In this document: piece by piece, positions 1-8,905 of the stretch
How the letters are laid out: the number at the start of each line of letters is the position of its first letter
Numbering within the stretch: the stretch's first letter is position 1
Assembly (NCBI GenBank): GCA_030523765.1
Contig: JAUNHX010000001.1
Span: forward strand, 1 to 64,000
From: Bacteroidales bacterium
Lineage (GTDB): Bacteria > Bacteroidota > Bacteroidia > Bacteroidales > P3
Length of the DNA: 64,000 nucleotides
Reading direction: 5' to 3'
Program-made: the position numbers and the translations under genes
Notes under the pieces: model-generated
What the model saw: the letters and a program-made list of their open reading frames with translations, nothing else
The model's database searches: none
What the model was told of the DNA's origin: nothing

Positions 1-55
1 AATCTGTTCGACAATCCCTTCAACATCGCTAGAAATGAATTTATAGAACCCACCT
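1..55 (+). repeat. Right-hand end of dispersed repeat (partial copy)
   Basis: Bases 1-51 match 202-252 with one mismatch (position 33), so this is the tail of an element whose body lies before the window. It ends in TATAGAACCCACCT, the terminus also seen at 57286-57415 on the other strand. No coding frame runs through it. Confidence 0.85.
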
Positions 56-254
56 CGGTGGATTCTATAAATTCACCGATTAAACAAAAAAATAATGATA
101 ATGGGTAATATGAATCTTTTCAGCGCTTTTGAAGTCTTGTCGACATCTTGCTGCTTGTCACTCGGTTGCATAGCCCGCTATGCGCCCTCGCTTCGCACAG
201 CAATCTGTTCGACAATCCCTTCAACATCGCTAGGAATGAATTTATAGAACCCAA
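56..254 (+). repeat. Dispersed MITE-like element, copy 1
   Basis: A non-coding element of about 199 bp lies directly behind the partial copy, giving a tandem pair. Its left end (GGTGGATTCTATAAA) and right end (TTTATAGAACCCA) are imperfect inverted repeats. The centre has a perfect hairpin, GCATAGC-CC-GCTATGC, at 168-183. A shorter reverse-strand copy is at 57286-57415 and a diverged copy is at about 30927-31143. No transposase frame is inside, so any movement would need help in trans. Calling it mobile is inference from the copies. Confidence 0.8.
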
Positions 255-277
255 CTAAAACTCTTTATAATAATCAT

Positions 278-709
278 ATGGATTTAAGCAAAATCTTAGT
301 TATCTCCGGTAAACCGGGACTTTTCGAACTCGTTTCTCAGACCAAAGGTGGTGCCATCGTTGAATCACTTATCGATCACAAACGTTGCCCCGTATTTCAT
401 AACGACCGCATCAGTTCGCTCAACGAGATCAGTATCTTTACTGACGATGACGACAAACCGCTTCGCGAAATACTACAAGACATCTTCCGTAAAGAGAACG
501 AACAAGCTGTAGCTCTCGATCCCAAGAAGGCTAGCAACGACGAGGTTTTCAAATACTTCGGTGAGGTTCTCCCCAACTATGATCACGACCGCGTTCACGC
601 TTCCGATGTTAAAAAAATCCTTTCGTGGTACAACCTCTTGATTTCGGCCGGCAAGATCGACCTCAAGGAATCCGAAGAGGAAACTACCGAGGAAACGAAA
701 GCTGAATAA
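278..709 (+). CDS. DUF5606 domain-containing protein
   Basis: A 143-residue cytoplasmic protein with no signal peptide. Its N-terminal half (residues 1-70, opening MDLSKILVISGKPGLFEL) matches the DUF5606 family, a small domain found nearly only in Bacteroidota and of unknown role. The middle resembles a helical segment with an SDVKKIL motif (residues about 108-114) and the tail is acidic (ESEEETTEETKAE). Length is usual for the family. It stands alone: a repeat element ends 23 bases upstream and the next gene has its own promoter box. The family call rests on recognition of the N-terminal motif; function is unknown. Confidence 0.8.
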   Translation: MDLSKILVISGKPGLFELVSQTKGGAIVESLIDHKRCPVFHNDRISSLNEISIFTDDDDKPLREILQDIFRKENEQAVALDPKKASNDEVFKYFGEVLPNYDHDRVHASDVKKILSWYNLLISAGKIDLKESEEETTEETKAE

Positions 710-790
710 GCAGCAACGCCTCTAAAACTAGTCGGCTGAACGACAATAACATTAATTTATAAATATTTATTCTATTTGCGGCAAAAGTTG

Positions 791-798
791 TATCTTTG
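791..798 (+). promoter_or_regulatory. Bacteroidota -7 box for the PNGase-like gene
   Basis: TATCTTTG fits TAnnTTTG; no clear -33 TTG is found at the usual distance. Transcription would begin near 802, which excludes the TTG codon at 776 and supports ATG at 815. Confidence 0.65.
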
Positions 799-814
799 TC
801 GCAAATTTCTCATT

Positions 815-2620
815 ATGTATAAAGCTCAACACCATCCTATTAAGAAGACCATAAGTATATTGGTTATCATGGCAGTAAGCCTATTGGGTAGCGCATCCTT
901 GTATGCACAGAAGCATATCAAAAACGGAGCTAAAAAAGGTAAACACTCTCCTATCACATTGGTATACTATCAATATAGTTACCACGAAGGGGGTAAGGAC
1001 ACAGCTTTCCGTTATGTTGATCTGCTTCAACAACAATATCGTATTTGGAGTGCCAACGAGTATGAAGGCAAACAGACTATTCCGGGCTATGCTACGGCCA
1101 ACACCTATGTTGATCTAAACAAAGATAGTGTATACTACCAGCTAACCTTTGCCGATGGCGATGCCTTCTATACTGCATGGCAATACAGTGACAATGTGGT
1201 GCAATGGGATTCTGTAAGCATCGACAAGCATACCACCAAATATATTACTAGTATCAATTCCAATCGATTGGAGTTTGTGATGACGACCGATGATGGAATG
1301 AATATCAACCCTATTGCAAACTACGGTCGGCTGCCTGGTACCCTCAAACAATTTATCCGCAACGGACAAGTGCAATTGGAGAGGGGCACCCTCACGAAAT
1401 CGAACTTCAAAGGTATTCCTAAACAATTGGGAACCAACGTTGATCGCCGTAATCTAGGAGAAATGCAGAAAGAGAAGATGATCCTGACCACCCGCGTGTT
1501 CAATAAGGCCCAACTGTTTTGGCATACTGATCCCGAAGTGAATCTGGCGGGGAAAGACTACCGTACTGCTTGGAATGCCTTCCCTATGGATAGTGTCATC
1601 CATTATGCTGGGGGCACGGTGGTTCTTCGTAGAATGCATTTTGACACCCTACCGGCTCACTACCAACTCTTTGCCGAATTGCACCAATACTCGAATGGCG
1701 ATGCATACGATCGTACGGGTAGCATCTTCGTAATTCCTCAAGGACGCGAGCATACCTTCTTTGAGGGTATGTATCAGCATCCCGACTCCTTGCCTATCCT
1801 TATTGGAAAAGATGGTCAACGCTATCAAGGCATCTGCGCTACCAACAATTATCAACCTAACGTAGAATTGGTTCGCTTCTTTACCCCCTTCGGAGTTCGT
1901 TTCTTCAACAATCGGGTACAGCTGGAGGGCTTGGATTGGGAAGATGAGGCCTATTACAAGCAAGAAATCACCGATTTGGCTCCCTACTTACAAGGCGATG
2001 TTTGGATAGGAGCCTTTATTGGCAACTATGATGCTGGTGGACACCTCATTACCCTCGACATCAAAGCCTACCCCAACGATGAATTGTGGGAGACAGAAGA
2101 CAACGACAACCGTTGGTGCCTCCCCCTTATCAATACCACCAATGTATTGGAGATGGGGGGACAGAACTATGGTAAGATATTTGGTACTGACAGCATTACC
2201 GTTACCTTCGATGTACCCAACGATGTGGAGCATCTGCGCATACGATACATCAGCACCGGACACGGTGGATGGGGTGAAGGCGATGAGTTTCAACCCAAAG
2301 AGAATCAGATATTCATCGATGGACAGAAACGTTTCGTTCATACCCCTTGGCGTAGCGACTGTGGCACCTATCGCGAACTGAATCCTGTATCGGGCAACTT
2401 CTGGAATGGCACCTCGAGCAGCGATTATTCTCGTAGCGGATGGTGTCCCGGCACTGCCACTCAACCTATATATTTCGAACTGAACGACCTCAAAGCGGGA
2501 CGACACACCCTTACCGTTGCCATCCCTCAAGGGGCACCTATCGAGGGAGGCTTCAGCCATTGGAATATCTCCCTCATCTTGTTGGGCGATAAGAAAGCCC
2601 CATCGGATACTAGCAAATAG
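815..2620 (+). CDS. Secreted PNGase F-like peptide-N-glycosidase
   Basis: A 601-residue exported protein, with a signal peptide of about 32 residues ending near SLYAQ. PNGase F cleaves intact N-glycans from asparagine in glycoproteins, so the likely role is processing host or dietary glycans outside the inner membrane. After an N-terminal domain (about 45-250) comes the two-jelly-roll catalytic part: GDAYDRTGSIF (Asp at 299, aligning with PNGase F Asp60), then RFFTPFG, then GHGGWGEGDEF (Glu at 491, aligning with Glu206) and SGWCPG near 541. The position I align with Glu118 is not acidic, from an alignment done from memory. The start is placed at ATG 815 because the -7 box lies at 791-798. The esterase gene follows after 20 bases, so the two are probably co-transcribed. 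Confidence 0.85.
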   Translation: MYKAQHHPIKKTISILVIMAVSLLGSASLYAQKHIKNGAKKGKHSPITLVYYQYSYHEGGKDTAFRYVDLLQQQYRIWSANEYEGKQTIPGYATANTYVDLNKDSVYYQLTFADGDAFYTAWQYSDNVVQWDSVSIDKHTTKYITSINSNRLEFVMTTDDGMNINPIANYGRLPGTLKQFIRNGQVQLERGTLTKSNFKGIPKQLGTNVDRRNLGEMQKEKMILTTRVFNKAQLFWHTDPEVNLAGKDYRTAWNAFPMDSVIHYAGGTVVLRRMHFDTLPAHYQLFAELHQYSNGDAYDRTGSIFVIPQGREHTFFEGMYQHPDSLPILIGKDGQRYQGICATNNYQPNVELVRFFTPFGVRFFNNRVQLEGLDWEDEAYYKQEITDLAPYLQGDVWIGAFIGNYDAGGHLITLDIKAYPNDELWETEDNDNRWCLPLINTTNVLEMGGQNYGKIFGTDSITVTFDVPNDVEHLRIRYISTGHGGWGEGDEFQPKENQIFIDGQKRFVHTPWRSDCGTYRELNPVSGNFWNGTSSSDYSRSGWCPGTATQPIYFELNDLKAGRHTLTVAIPQGAPIEGGFSHWNISLILLGDKKAPSDTSK

Positions 2621-2640
2621 CAGAACAAAAATAACTCACG

Positions 2641-4296
2641 ATGGACAATCAGAAACGCAAGAAACTCATTCTGTGGTGTTCAATAGGATTGGCACTCATC
2701 GCTGTTGCTGTTGTAACAACGCTGCTTATCCTACACAAGCATTCGGGCCAAGCCGAAGGCACTGACACCACCACTACCGATTCGCTACAGCAAGAGCTGC
2801 ACGATGAAAACTACAACCACACTTTTGGTGTCTCAACCAACCGCTACTACATTCTTGCACTCGACAACGATACAGCACTAATCATTATACAACATATTGA
2901 GGATAATGTGGCCAACGGACTTTACTATCCTTGGATTGAGGGCAGCGACTGCATTTCGCCACAGCCTCTACAAATCACCATCGAGAAGCACCAGTCTATC
3001 CTTATCATAGACAACAAAACACTGACCATCAAAGAGGAGGGTGATAAGATTCCCAATATGATGAACGGGAAACAACACTCCTTCCTTGACGAGGAGGAGC
3101 AGCGCCACCATTTCTCGCTCACCCCATATGCCGCCCCACCTTACTCTGAAATAGTTGACAATCGTTTCTCTAACAAAAGAGTATATAAAGTAAAAGTAAC
3201 CAAAGATGTGGAGTATGCTACTGCCGATGGTTATTGGACTAGTGTTGTAGGCTATCAAGATGATAGCTACTTGAAACTGCTACGCGAAAAGATCAAGGAG
3301 AGCAAACAACGTAGGGAACTGAGTCTGACGATGGATATATACGAACCTATTGGCGATCAAAATCAACGGCAAGATAGCCTGCTGATGATGGAGAGTGGAC
3401 GACCGCTGATTGTGCTGCTGCATGGAGGAGCCTTCTATGTGGGCGATAAAGGAATGGAACATATTGCTGGATGGAGCGATTACTTTGCCCAGCAAGGCTA
3501 TATATGTGCTGCAGTAAACTACCGCTTGGGGTTCCGTCCACTGAAACGGGAGATTGAACAGGCTGGATATGATGCTATCGATGATGTGAAGAAGGCACTC
3601 CGCTACTTGATACAACATCAACAGGAGTACCATATCGATACCGATCGCCTCTTCTTGGCTGGCACCAGCGCTGGAAGCATCACCGCTTTGATGACCGCCT
3701 TCGGCAAAGACAACGATTTCCATATCACCGCTGTAGCCAATATGTGGGGTGCTATCAATAACCTGAAGATTCTGAAAAATAGCCATACCGATATCATCTC
3801 CTTCCACGGTACTGCCGACCAACTAGTACCCTATGATCAGGGAATTCCATTCCAAGATATCAACAAGACCATTGGAAAACGGATGTTCAGCACCCTCTAT
3901 GGATCCGCCTCGATCGATCGGCAAGCCAAAGCGCTAGGCTATCGCAGTGAACTTCATACCTTTGAAGGGGGATCGCACGGACTACACGAAAACCCCGATC
4001 ATAGCATCAACTACGAGAACTACAACTATATTCAAGAACATATTGCCTCCTTCTTTTATCGCGAAATGGTGCCACAAGAAATTAAGATTGAACAAGATCG
4101 AAACGATCCTCGCCACTTCTATATCGACAATAAAAACATCACACAAGTCCTTTGGTCGGTCCCAGATGGCTTTATAATCCGTTGCTCCGATACGGATGTA
4201 TGGGTACTGTGGCCCGAAGAGAGTCCCTCTCGTCGCATCGAGGTGAGTGGTCGATATAACAATGGCATCGGTTTCCGAAGAACGCTCACTCTATAA
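2641..4296 (+). CDS. Membrane-anchored alpha/beta-hydrolase (esterase)
   Basis: A 551-residue protein with an N-terminal membrane segment (about residues 9-31) after a basic start, which anchors it to the inner membrane or acts as an uncleaved signal. The hydrolase fold covers about 230-470. HGGAF (261-265) is the oxyanion-hole motif, GTSAG holds the nucleophile Ser343, and the likely acid and base are Asp393 (GTADQLVPY) and His446 (GGSHG). This layout suits carboxylesterases and feruloyl or acetyl esterases. Residues 50-200 and the last 80 are unassigned. It starts 20 bases after the PNGase-like gene, so a joint role in trimming glycoproteins or decorated glycans is plausible. The substrate is unknown. 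Confidence 0.8.
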   Translation: MDNQKRKKLILWCSIGLALIAVAVVTTLLILHKHSGQAEGTDTTTTDSLQQELHDENYNHTFGVSTNRYYILALDNDTALIIIQHIEDNVANGLYYPWIEGSDCISPQPLQITIEKHQSILIIDNKTLTIKEEGDKIPNMMNGKQHSFLDEEEQRHHFSLTPYAAPPYSEIVDNRFSNKRVYKVKVTKDVEYATADGYWTSVVGYQDDSYLKLLREKIKESKQRRELSLTMDIYEPIGDQNQRQDSLLMMESGRPLIVLLHGGAFYVGDKGMEHIAGWSDYFAQQGYICAAVNYRLGFRPLKREIEQAGYDAIDDVKKALRYLIQHQQEYHIDTDRLFLAGTSAGSITALMTAFGKDNDFHITAVANMWGAINNLKILKNSHTDIISFHGTADQLVPYDQGIPFQDINKTIGKRMFSTLYGSASIDRQAKALGYRSELHTFEGGSHGLHENPDHSINYENYNYIQEHIASFFYREMVPQEIKIEQDRNDPRHFYIDNKNITQVLWSVPDGFIIRCSDTDVWVLWPEESPSRRIEVSGRYNNGIGFRRTLTL

Positions 4297-4386
4297 TCTA
4301 CTTATGAACAACCCCATACACGTTAGAAGGGGTTAGCAGAACCACTTACACCCACAGAATAAAACGAAACAATCGTTTTTTTTGTG

Positions 4387-4394
4387 TATCTTTG
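4387..4394 (+). promoter_or_regulatory. Bacteroidota -7 box upstream of lipoprotein gene
   Basis: TATCTTTG matches TAnnTTTG; the -33 element is not clear. A leader of about 70 bases would precede the ATG at 4470. Confidence 0.55.
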
Positions 4395-4469
4395 CTTCGT
4401 GTTTGCCACAACCAATCACACAGAAATATAAGTAATTCAATATATTATAAATAAATAAAGGATAAGAAT

Positions 4470-5531
4470 ATGAAACGTTTTGTGTTTGCTACATTAGTTC
4501 TGATGCTGATGGTTGGTGTTGCATCATGCAAAAAAGAACCCTCTGGTTCGTTTGGTGAAGGGGTACATCAGCCTGCTTATAAGGTGGCTACCATTAAACT
4601 GAATGGTGCGGATGCCCAATCATGGGACTGGGCTAAGTCTAAACTAAACAGTATCAACGATATTGCTAACAATATAAACTATACTTTCAGCTATACGGGC
4701 AACCAAATGACCCATACACAACTCGCCTACTCTGATGGCACCACCCAATCGATCCGTTACACATATTCGGGCGATTATCTGACAAAAGTTGAGGTGGTTA
4801 ACAACAGCCGTTCCGATATCACCATGTATGTGAACCACAATGCTAGTAACCAGATTTCGACCATCGATGTTGAGGTAAGCGATGCCTTCCTTATCTCGGC
4901 TGGAATGTCGATCATGAACGGTACCTTTAATTTTAAGACTGGGGCTGCTCGCTATCTGTTTAGCGAAAACGCCTATGAGTCTCTCCTTACCATGGCTCAA
5001 CTCTATGCTGCTAGCCACAACAATAATGCCAAATACAGTATCGAGAACAAACATTTCTCGCTCTCCTACACTTGGAATGAAGACAATGTAGCCTCCGAAA
5101 CCTTTACTGGCAACGTGAATGCTACCATCACCGTTGATGATATCACCCAGATTGTGGGCTCCGACAATGCTATGCTTGCCGCTATCCTCCAATACTTGGA
5201 TTCGGATGCTGATTATCCCTTCAATGTAGATGTGGAGCGCACCACACGCTATACCTACGATGAGAAATACAATCCCTATTGGTATTGCTGGACCACTGGC
5301 TTTGATGCCCAAAACCTATCGAAAAACAACATTGTTACCGACAATGCCACTGGCTCGGGCCAAGCCACTGTCACCGTTACCCTCCCCATTATGGGTACCA
5401 ACACCTATCCTATCCGTACTATCGATCTGAGCCACAACATCAACTACACCTACACTTATGGCAAGAAGAAGTACCCCACTTCTATTGCCCTCAGCACAGG
5501 TGAACTCTACGAACTTGAATATACTCGATAA
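4470..5531 (+). CDS. Putative lipoprotein of unknown function
   Basis: A 353-residue protein with a lipoprotein signal: MKRFVFATLVLMLMVGVASC, lipobox VASC, acylated Cys at residue 20, followed by KKEP. The body is rich in Tyr, Thr and Asn and is made of short beta stretches. A segment around residues 262-283 (RYTYDEKYNPYWYCW, then LSKNNIVT) is typical of Bacteroidota surface or periplasmic lipoproteins that score against DUF4595-type or YD-like families; that link is only tentative. A -7 promoter box lies 76 bases upstream and metG follows 46 bases downstream from a gap holding a repeat-end motif. I cannot assign a function. Confidence 0.7.
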   Translation: MKRFVFATLVLMLMVGVASCKKEPSGSFGEGVHQPAYKVATIKLNGADAQSWDWAKSKLNSINDIANNINYTFSYTGNQMTHTQLAYSDGTTQSIRYTYSGDYLTKVEVVNNSRSDITMYVNHNASNQISTIDVEVSDAFLISAGMSIMNGTFNFKTGAARYLFSENAYESLLTMAQLYAASHNNNAKYSIENKHFSLSYTWNEDNVASETFTGNVNATITVDDITQIVGSDNAMLAAILQYLDSDADYPFNVDVERTTRYTYDEKYNPYWYCWTTGFDAQNLSKNNIVTDNATGSGQATVTVTLPIMGTNTYPIRTIDLSHNINYTYTYGKKKYPTSIALSTGELYELEYTR

Positions 5532-5550
5532 CACTCATCCCCTTTTTGAA

Positions 5551-5562
5551 TAGAACCCACCT
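5551..5562 (+). repeat. Solo terminus of the dispersed repeat
   Basis: TAGAACCCACCT is identical to the right end of the elements at 1-55 and 57286-57415. It sits alone in the 46-base gap before metG. A chance 12-base match in this window is unlikely, but a solo end cannot prove a former insertion. Confidence 0.4.
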
Positions 5563-5577
5563 TAAAAATATACATAA

Positions 5578-7647
5578 ATGATTTATACCGAGAAAGACCA
5601 CAAGTATAAACGCTACACTGTCACCTCTGCCCTACCCTACGCTAATGGTCCTGTACATATAGGACATTTAGCAGGCGTATATGTGCCTGCCGATATCTAT
5701 GCACGCTATCTGCGCATGCAGGGTGAGGACGTTATCTTTATTGGCGGCAGCGATGAGCATGGTGTGCCTATCACCATCAAAGCTCGCCGTGAGGGCTGCA
5801 CCCCTCAAGACATTGTTGATCGCTATCACAACATCATCAAGGAATCGTTCCACGAACTGGGTATCTCGTTCGATATCTATAGCCGCACCAGTTGCCAAGA
5901 GCACCACCAAACGGCTTCGGAATTCTTTACTAAACTTTATAACGAAGGCAAATTCATTGAACAGGTATCGCAACAATACTACGATGAAGAAGCCCACCAA
6001 TTTTTGGCCGACCGGTACATTACTGGCACCTGCCCTCACTGTGGTAACGAACGTGCCTATGGTGACCAATGCGAAGCCTGTGGCACCTCGCTCAATGCTA
6101 CCGATCTGATCAACCCTAAATCGGCCCTCAGCGGCAGCAAGCCAGTGCTGAAGGAGACCAAACACTGGTTCCTTCCCCTTAACCAAGATGAGGAATGGAT
6201 GCGCCAATGGATTTTGGAAGGCCACAAGGGTGACTGGAAGACCAATGTGTATGGACAATGCAAATCGTGGATTGATGCAGGACTGCAGCCTCGTGCTGTG
6301 ACCCGCGACCTTGACTGGGGTGTGAAAGTGCCTCTAGAAGGGGCCGATGGTAAAGTACTCTACGTATGGTTCGATGCTCCTATTGGCTATATCTCGTTTA
6401 CCAAACAGCTGAAAGGTGATAACTGGGAACAGTGGTGGAAAGATGAAGAGACCAAATTGGTTCATTTCATTGGCAAAGACAATATTGTGTTCCATTGCAT
6501 CATCTTCCCCGCTATGCTGAAAGCAGAAGGATCCTACATCCTTCCTGCCAATGTGCCCGCCAACGAGTTCCTCAATCTGGAAGGGGACAAGATTAGTACT
6601 AGCCGCAACTGGGCTGTATGGCTTCATGAATACCTGAAGGATTTTCCTGGCAAACAGGATGTGCTGCGCTATACCCTTTGCAGCAATGCCCCCGAGACCA
6701 AAGACAACGACTTTACTTGGAAAGACTTCCAGCTGAAAAACAACAGCGAATTGGTTGCCATATTGGGCAATTTCGTGAACCGTACACTGGTGCTGACACA
6801 CAAGTATTATAATGGTGTAGTACCTGCCGCTGGCGAACTTACCGAGCTTGAACGACAGACCATCGAAGAGATGCGTACCTTCCCAGAGCGTATTGGACGT
6901 AGCATTGAGACCTATCGCTTCCGCGAAGCACTCAGCGAGATGATGAACTTGGCTCGCTTAGGCAACAAATACCTCACCGAAACTGAACCCTGGAAACTGA
7001 TTAAGAGCGATCCTGAACGCACTAAGACGGTGATGAACCTCTCGCTCCAAATATGCGCCAACCTGGCTATACTTGCCGAGCCATTCCTCCCCTTCAGTGC
7101 TGCTAAGATGCAACAAATGTTGGCTATGAAGAAGCACGCATGGACCGAGGCTGGCGAAGCTAACATACTCCAAGCAGGGGCTTCGATCAACCAATCCGAA
7201 CTGCTCTTTGAGAAGATTGAAGACAGCAGCATCCAAGCACAGGTGGATCGACTGCTGGAGACCAAGCAGCAAAACGAACTCAACGCTTGGCAGCCTGCCG
7301 AGATTAAGGCCAATGTGGCTTTCGATGATTTTGGCAAGGTAGATATCCGTGTAGCCACCATACTGGAATGTACCAAGGTGCCTAAAGCCGATAAGCTACT
7401 CCAGTTCAAGTTAGACGATGGTCATGGTGCCGATCATCCTCGCACTATCGTTAGCGGCATAGCCAAATACTATCCCGAACCTGAGAAACTGGTAGGCATG
7501 CAAGTATGCTTTATCGCTAACTTCGAGCCTAGAAAACTACGTGGTGTAGTTAGCGAAGGTATGATTCTCAGTGCCGAAGACAAAGATGGGCGTCTGGTGC
7601 TCGTTACCCCTTCGCAACTGGTAACCCCTGGTTGCAATATTGGATAA
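5578..7647 (+). CDS. metG: Methionyl-tRNA synthetase
   Basis: A 689-residue enzyme that charges tRNA-Met, and initiator tRNA, with methionine in the cytoplasm. The Rossmann catalytic core has HIGH at residues 27-30 and a KMSKS-equivalent KISTS at 338-342. The zinc knuckle ([18 protein letters not shown], about 152-169) marks the long MetG type. An anticodon-binding helical domain follows, and residues from about 580 form the C-terminal EMAP-II/Trbp111-like tRNA-binding domain ([10 protein letters not shown] onward) that supports dimerisation. Length is usual for Bacteroidota MetG. It is followed by a hairpin terminator shared with the converging acetyltransferase gene. Confidence 0.97.
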   Translation: MIYTEKDHKYKRYTVTSALPYANGPVHIGHLAGVYVPADIYARYLRMQGEDVIFIGGSDEHGVPITIKARREGCTPQDIVDRYHNIIKESFHELGISFDIYSRTSCQEHHQTASEFFTKLYNEGKFIEQVSQQYYDEEAHQFLADRYITGTCPHCGNERAYGDQCEACGTSLNATDLINPKSALSGSKPVLKETKHWFLPLNQDEEWMRQWILEGHKGDWKTNVYGQCKSWIDAGLQPRAVTRDLDWGVKVPLEGADGKVLYVWFDAPIGYISFTKQLKGDNWEQWWKDEETKLVHFIGKDNIVFHCIIFPAMLKAEGSYILPANVPANEFLNLEGDKISTSRNWAVWLHEYLKDFPGKQDVLRYTLCSNAPETKDNDFTWKDFQLKNNSELVAILGNFVNRTLVLTHKYYNGVVPAAGELTELERQTIEEMRTFPERIGRSIETYRFREALSEMMNLARLGNKYLTETEPWKLIKSDPERTKTVMNLSLQICANLAILAEPFLPFSAAKMQQMLAMKKHAWTEAGEANILQAGASINQSELLFEKIEDSSIQAQVDRLLETKQQNELNAWQPAEIKANVAFDDFGKVDIRVATILECTKVPKADKLLQFKLDDGHGADHPRTIVSGIAKYYPEPEKLVGMQVCFIANFEPRKLRGVVSEGMILSAEDKDGRLVLVTPSQLVTPGCNIG

Positions 7648-7664
7648 ACTTGTTTTGTCTCAAA

Positions 7665-7707
7665 TAAAAAAAGGGTGTCTTTCATAGAAGGCACCCTTTC
7701 TTTTTAT
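7665..7707. terminator. Bidirectional terminator, metG / acetyltransferase
   Basis: A hairpin with GGGTG and CACCC arms and a CTTTC/GAAG extension sits between an A-run and a T-run, in the gap between two converging genes. It can serve either strand. Confidence 0.85.
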
Positions 7708-7723
7708 GGTAACTTAAGGTTGA

Positions 7724-8359
7724 CTATAGTTTTTTTGTAAGACTCCAAGAACCCATCGTTTTCCCATTATAATGGAACTGTTTCTCATCGACCAGTTGGT
7801 ATCCTTGATGCTGATAAAACTGAAGGTTCGATTCGGAATTGGTGAAGAGACATAATTCCGTACCTCCGTGATCGAGCACATATTTCCTGATCCCCTCTTT
7901 CAGCATCATCGTGCCTATACCACAGCCTTTGTGATGGGTGTCGACAGTGAGCGAGCTGAGGTACCACTTCCCCTCATGCATAAGCGAATGACAATAACTA
8001 CCTGCCTCTTCGTCCATTTTCATCCACGCATTAACAGCATCGCGATTGGGCAATGTAAGCACGCGGACCCATCCATGCGTAAGATATCGGAATGATGAGG
8101 GTTTGCGATATTCGGGATGGAACAACTGGGCTACAGCTACCAACTTCTGATTATGATAGGCACATAGAAAATGGGCTTTGCCCAAGGTGGTACTGTATTC
8201 GGAGCCGATAGCACGGCGTAGAAACTCGATGCGCTGACTCTCCTCGGGGAAATAATTGGTAAAATACTCGTAATCGGCAAAAGAATGGACTGCCAATTCA
8301 ACACAGGCTCCCTTTTCGGAGCGCTGCATGGGAGCATATTGTAAAGATAAATCTTGCAT
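7724..8359 (-). CDS. GNAT-family N-acetyltransferase
   Basis: A 211-residue cytoplasmic protein of the Gcn5-related acetyltransferase fold. The acetyl-CoA binding stretch LTVDTHHKGCGIGTMML (residues 137-153) carries the R/Q-x-x-G-x-G/A pattern as K-G-C-G-I-G. Further C-terminal features are TELCLFTNSESN and YQHQGYQ, a common GNAT end motif in which a peroxisome-like YxxxGF/Y loop contacts the substrate. The acceptor is unknown. It is transcribed alone: a possible -7 box is at 8412-8419 and the stop faces the metG terminator. Confidence 0.85.
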   Translation of the reverse strand: MQDLSLQYAPMQRSEKGACVELAVHSFADYEYFTNYFPEESQRIEFLRRAIGSEYSTTLGKAHFLCAYHNQKLVAVAQLFHPEYRKPSSFRYLTHGWVRVLTLPNRDAVNAWMKMDEEAGSYCHSLMHEGKWYLSSLTVDTHHKGCGIGTMMLKEGIRKYVLDHGGTELCLFTNSESNLQFYQHQGYQLVDEKQFHYNGKTMGSWSLTKKL

Positions 8360-8411
8360 CGTATTATATATAAAGAATCAACACTATGATTAGATCAATT
8401 TGTTTCGTCTG

Positions 8412-8419
8412 CAAAAATA
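8412..8419 (-). promoter_or_regulatory. Possible -7 box for the acetyltransferase gene
   Basis: On the minus strand this reads TATTTTTG (TAnnTTTG). No matching -33 TTG was found, so it is weak. Confidence 0.4.
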
Positions 8420-8498
8420 AACATATTCTAGCGTATAGGAGAAAAATAATGAATCTGATTAGATAGAATGATACAACTAGGGTGAATCGTCGCGCACT

Positions 8499-8590
8499 CT
8501 TACGAGTTGGGATGATCTTTCCTACGTCCTACCCTACTATCTCTTAAGAGATCGGTGGGTCGTTCCCTACGTCCTTCAACCCATGCATCT
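8499..8590. repeat. Non-coding block with direct repeats and a palindrome
   Basis: The 545-base gap 8360-8905 has no gene. It holds two diverged ~45-bp direct repeats, each with CCTACGTCC (8521-8529 and 8566-8574), around a perfect 14-base palindrome ATCTCTTAAGAGAT (8539-8552). Bases 8560-8584 recur on the opposite strand at 48021-48045 with 2 mismatches in 25. A looser inverted pair is at 8690-8705 and 8772-8787. Confidence 0.7.
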
Positions 8591-8905
8591 ATGAGTTAAG
8601 AGAACAAGACAAGACACCAATCCTTGACTGTAACAACGGTCAAAGAGAGAGCAACACAAATAGGTCGTTGGAAAACGCAATCATCCTACTTATACCTTAC
8701 ACTCCAAACACCCCTAATAGGTATGAATTCCAAAAATGCAATAAGAAAACTTATCCCACCAATCATGGAAAGGAGTGTAGGTTATAAATGAAACTATATT
8801 ATAAGTTGTCTGTGAAATTGCTTTAATCCACCAATTATGTAACACCTACACTTCTGTTATCTTATAATATAACAGGGAGTATCAGATATAAAAGAATATT
8901 AATTC

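Noticed and set aside
8690-8787. Inverted pair TTATACCTTACACTCC / GGAGTGTAGGTTATAA, two mismatches
   Set aside because: Arms are 66 bases apart in AT-rich DNA with no known site; too weak to call a feature.
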